Position numbers and translations under genes: made by a program
The notes under the pieces: generated by a model
The model's database searches: none
Seen by the model: only the letters and a program-made list of their open reading frames with translations
What the model was told of the DNA's origin: nothing
Shown: positions 61,850-64,000 of the stretch, one piece after another
How the letters are laid out: each line of letters begins with the position of its first letter
How positions within the stretch are numbered: position 1 is the first letter of the stretch
DNA from: CAZAMI01 sp964627805
GTDB taxonomy: Archaea; Thermoproteota; Thermoprotei_A; Sulfolobales; NBVN01
DNA: 64,000 nucleotides
NCBI GenBank assembly: GCA_964627805.1
Contig: CAZVLA010000051.1
Location: 1-64,000, forward strand
Direction: 5' to 3'

Positions 61850-62830
61850 TTGTCCTGGCTTGAGACTAGGAAGATCATTAGGGTTGGTGAGAAGTCTTAC
61901 GCTGTCACATTACCTAAGAAGTGGGTTGAGTTGCTGGGTATAGCCCCTGGGGATTCCGTTGACGTCATATTTGATAAGTCCGGCTTCATATGTATTAGAC
62001 CTAGGAAGGTCGAGGTAAGTAAGCCTATATCCCCTGTTATTAGGCTTAAGGCTAGGGACTGCGGTAACTTAATAGAGAAGTGCATTGCTGGGTGCTATAT
62101 CGAAGGTCATGACGTAGTCTCGCTTGAGTCGGGACCTCAAGACATGCTAATAAGTACAGCACCTTCAAAACTACCTGGATTAGTCGTTGTTGAGGGGGAG
62201 GGTAATGAGGTAGTTATTAAGATAGCTATATCGGAGAGTATCGTAGGTTTTGATGAAGTCATAAACAGGATGGTTAAGGTTTTAGAGGGTATGTATGGTA
62301 ATGTTGAGAGGTTAATCAATACTGAAGATCCCTCAATAGGCTATGAGGTACTTAAGGGTGATGATGAGCTCGACCGCCTGTTCTTCTTAGGGCTTAGATT
62401 AACTAAGAGATCCTTAATGACTAAGTTAATGGAGAAGGACATAAGTACAGCTAGGGAATTACTTGACATAGCTTTACTGCTTAGGTCAATAGAGCATGTG
62501 GGGGATGCTCTCGATAGGAGCGTTAGGATACTCCAGAACATGGATTTCAGGCCAGTACGTGAGGAACTACTTAAGTTATTCAAGCTCTCGGAGAAGATAG
62601 TGTTTGATGCACTGTACTCATATAAGAGAGTTAACTTAAGGATCATATCGAGAATACTCGAGATGAGGAGGGAGTTAAGGAGGAGGATCATGTCATTGAG
62701 GAAGGAGGCGTCACTAGCTCTCCAGGGGATACTGAATGAGCTAGACCTAATAGCCACTATAGCTGAGGATATCATCGACATCACCATCTCAAGATACATA
62801 AGAATGCTTGAGAAGAAACCTAGTGAGTAG
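61850..62830 (+). CDS. AbrB-PhoU phosphate uptake regulator
   Basis: The 326-residue protein has an N-terminal AbrB/SpoVT swapped-hairpin DNA-binding domain (residues 1-52: VGEKSYAVTLPKKWVELLGI, GDSVDVIFDKSG) and a C-terminal helical PhoU-like domain (about 120-320). This archaeal combination is annotated as a phosphate uptake regulator. No pst genes are nearby, so the target is unclear. TTG start. The perfect palindrome just upstream suggests autoregulation. Confidence 0.85.
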   Translation: MSWLETRKIIRVGEKSYAVTLPKKWVELLGIAPGDSVDVIFDKSGFICIRPRKVEVSKPISPVIRLKARDCGNLIEKCIAGCYIEGHDVVSLESGPQDMLISTAPSKLPGLVVVEGEGNEVVIKIAISESIVGFDEVINRMVKVLEGMYGNVERLINTEDPSIGYEVLKGDDELDRLFFLGLRLTKRSLMTKLMEKDISTARELLDIALLLRSIEHVGDALDRSVRILQNMDFRPVREELLKLFKLSEKIVFDALYSYKRVNLRIISRILEMRRELRRRIMSLRKEASLALQGILNELDLIATIAEDIIDITISRYIRMLEKKPSE

Positions 62831-62984
62831 ATCCGCTACATTAACCAAACATACCTACGTTACTTCAGGGTTAATGTGTAGGGAGCATACTGCAGCGTAG
62901 TGTTGGGGGTACCTAAAGTACTAAAGACTGAATTAAGTAGTTAGTAGCGTCAAGAATAAAGACCCCACCTACGTAGGTTCTTCG

Positions 62985-64000
62985 GTGTTGATTGAGTTGG
63001 TTAAGCGTAAGCTCTACCTAGTAGGTCATAGTCACTTAGACGTTGCTTGGGTGTGGCCTATTGAGGAGAGTAGGGAGGTTGTTAAGGAGTTAAGTGAGAG
63101 AATGGTTAGGATGCTTAGGAAGCATAAAGACCTAACCTACGTACAGAGTACCGCACTCTATTACCTATGGTTAAGTAAGGATAGACCCGACTTACTTAAC
63201 GAGATTAAGGAGCTAGTTAAGGAGGGTAGGTGGGAGGTAGTTGGTGGTTCATGGGTTGAGTGCGACTGCATAATACCTTCCGGCGAGTCATTAATTAGGC
63301 AGTTCCTGTACGGTAAGAAATTAATTAAGGAATTACTAGGTGTTGATGTTAAGGTAGCTTGGTTCCCAGACACCTTCGGGTTCCCAGCATCACTACCTCA
63401 GATACTTAAGGGGTGCGGTATTGAGTACTTCGTAACTCAGAAGCTTAACTGGAACGACACCGTAATGTTCCCTTACAACCTATTTAGGTGGGTATCACCA
63501 GATGGTTCCGAAGTACTTGCCTACCAGACCCTAGGCGGTTACGTTGAGGACCCTAGGCAGGTATGGAGGATTAAGTACTACTTCCTAGCACTCCACATAA
63601 GGCACAGAATACCTGAGCTACTCATGCTCTACGGACTAGGTGACCACGGCGGCGGACCTACGGAGGATATGCTTAAGTTCATTGAGGGTGGTGAGTTGCT
63701 TAAGGAGTTAAGTGAGTTAGGTGTTGATGAGGTTAAGCACGTAAGGAGTGAGGATTACTTAAGGATGGTTCGTGAGAAGTACGGGAACTCACTACCTAAG
63801 TACGTAGGTGAGCTCTACCTACAGTTCCATAGGGGTACCTACACATCTGAGGTTAGGGTTAAGGAGTTGATTAAGGATTGCGAGTACTTACTGACTACGT
63901 TAGAGAAGCTACTAACTATTAAGTACTTAATTAAGGGGGTACCATACGATGTAGGTGTGGTTGAGTCTCTATGGAGGGACTTACTAACGTCTCAATTCCA
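62985..64000 (+). CDS. Alpha-mannosidase, GH38 family, 3' end outside window
   Basis: The frame stays open to the right edge, giving about 338 residues of a protein that is usually 800-1000 long. VGHSHLDVAWVWP near the N-terminus carries zinc ligands, WFPDTFGFPASLPQIL contains the nucleophile Asp, and DHGGGPT is a further family motif. It hydrolyses mannosidic bonds. The start is GTG 62985 or the adjacent TTG 62988. With the sugar-kinase-like gene and the Opp-type importer it may be part of an oligosaccharide-use region. Confidence 0.88.
   Translation, partial: MLIELVKRKLYLVGHSHLDVAWVWPIEESREVVKELSERMVRMLRKHKDLTYVQSTALYYLWLSKDRPDLLNEIKELVKEGRWEVVGGSWVECDCIIPSGESLIRQFLYGKKLIKELLGVDVKVAWFPDTFGFPASLPQILKGCGIEYFVTQKLNWNDTVMFPYNLFRWVSPDGSEVLAYQTLGGYVEDPRQVWRIKYYFLALHIRHRIPELLMLYGLGDHGGGPTEDMLKFIEGGELLKELSELGVDEVKHVRSEDYLRMVREKYGNSLPKYVGELYLQFHRGTYTSEVRVKELIKDCEYLLTTLEKLLTIKYLIKGVPYDVGVVESLWRDLLTSQF

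Noticed and set aside
1..64000. tRNA, rRNA, insertion sequences, integrase or attachment sites
   Set aside because: No transposase, integrase, rRNA or cloverleaf-like sequence was recognised in the gaps between genes.

Overview
The window looks like a piece of chromosome from a thermophilic archaeon of the Thermoproteota (crenarchaeal/TACK) type. Supporting signs are very dense gene packing with 1-50 bp overlaps, many GTG/TTG starts, A/T-rich TATA-like boxes at promoters, a GHMP-type archaeal shikimate kinase, an AbrB-PhoU regulator, Val/Thr-rich stalks on binding proteins, and a coiled-coil/nuclease family known from crenarchaeal genomes. Codon choice is strongly biased (TTA, GTA, CTA together with AAG, AGG, GAG). 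I found no rRNA, tRNA, CRISPR array or insertion sequence.

Layout. 1-7478: a zinc-ribbon membrane protein cut by the window edge, a soluble chemoreceptor, a MobB-like molybdopterin protein, an alpha/beta hydrolase, a nuclease-like protein, a cation/proton antiporter and a GNAT-like protein. 7475-12390: a complete Liv-type ABC importer. 12729-16536: a metallo-beta-lactamase-like protein, an ACT-DUF711 fusion and small membrane proteins. 16617-24807: a TRAP transporter, an ArsR-like regulator, a metal-dependent cyclase, and a divergent 2-oxoacid dehydrogenase (E1alpha-E1beta fusion plus E2).

24824-38288 (minus strand) is the metabolic centre: cooF-cooS-cooC-cooT, then a group 4 membrane [NiFe]-hydrogenase, then a set of Mrp-type antiporter subunits. 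Together these should oxidise CO with protons to CO2 and H2 while pumping Na+ or H+. The order resembles the codh-hydrogenase-antiporter cluster of Thermococcus onnurineus.

38649-48085 (plus strand) is a complete aromatic amino acid operon: split transketolase, DAHP synthase, aroB, aroD, aroE, aroK, aroA, aroC, chorismate mutase, tyrA. 48082-49835 holds an unusual radical-SAM-like/ModE-HTH protein with a V4R-domain partner. 50016-53323: two glutamate synthase domains and a zinc alcohol dehydrogenase. 53438-54136: a coiled-coil/nuclease gene broken by one in-frame TGA. 55032-61627: a pilin-like protein, a BadF-type sugar kinase and an Opp/Dpp-type importer without ATPases. 61850-64000: AbrB-PhoU and the start of a GH38 alpha-mannosidase.

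The points most worth following are the CO/hydrogenase/antiporter cluster, the ACT fusion that lacks the first half of DUF711, the MoaA-like/ModE hybrid with its V4R neighbour, two genes that appear to use non-canonical start codons, and several perfect palindromes in promoter regions.
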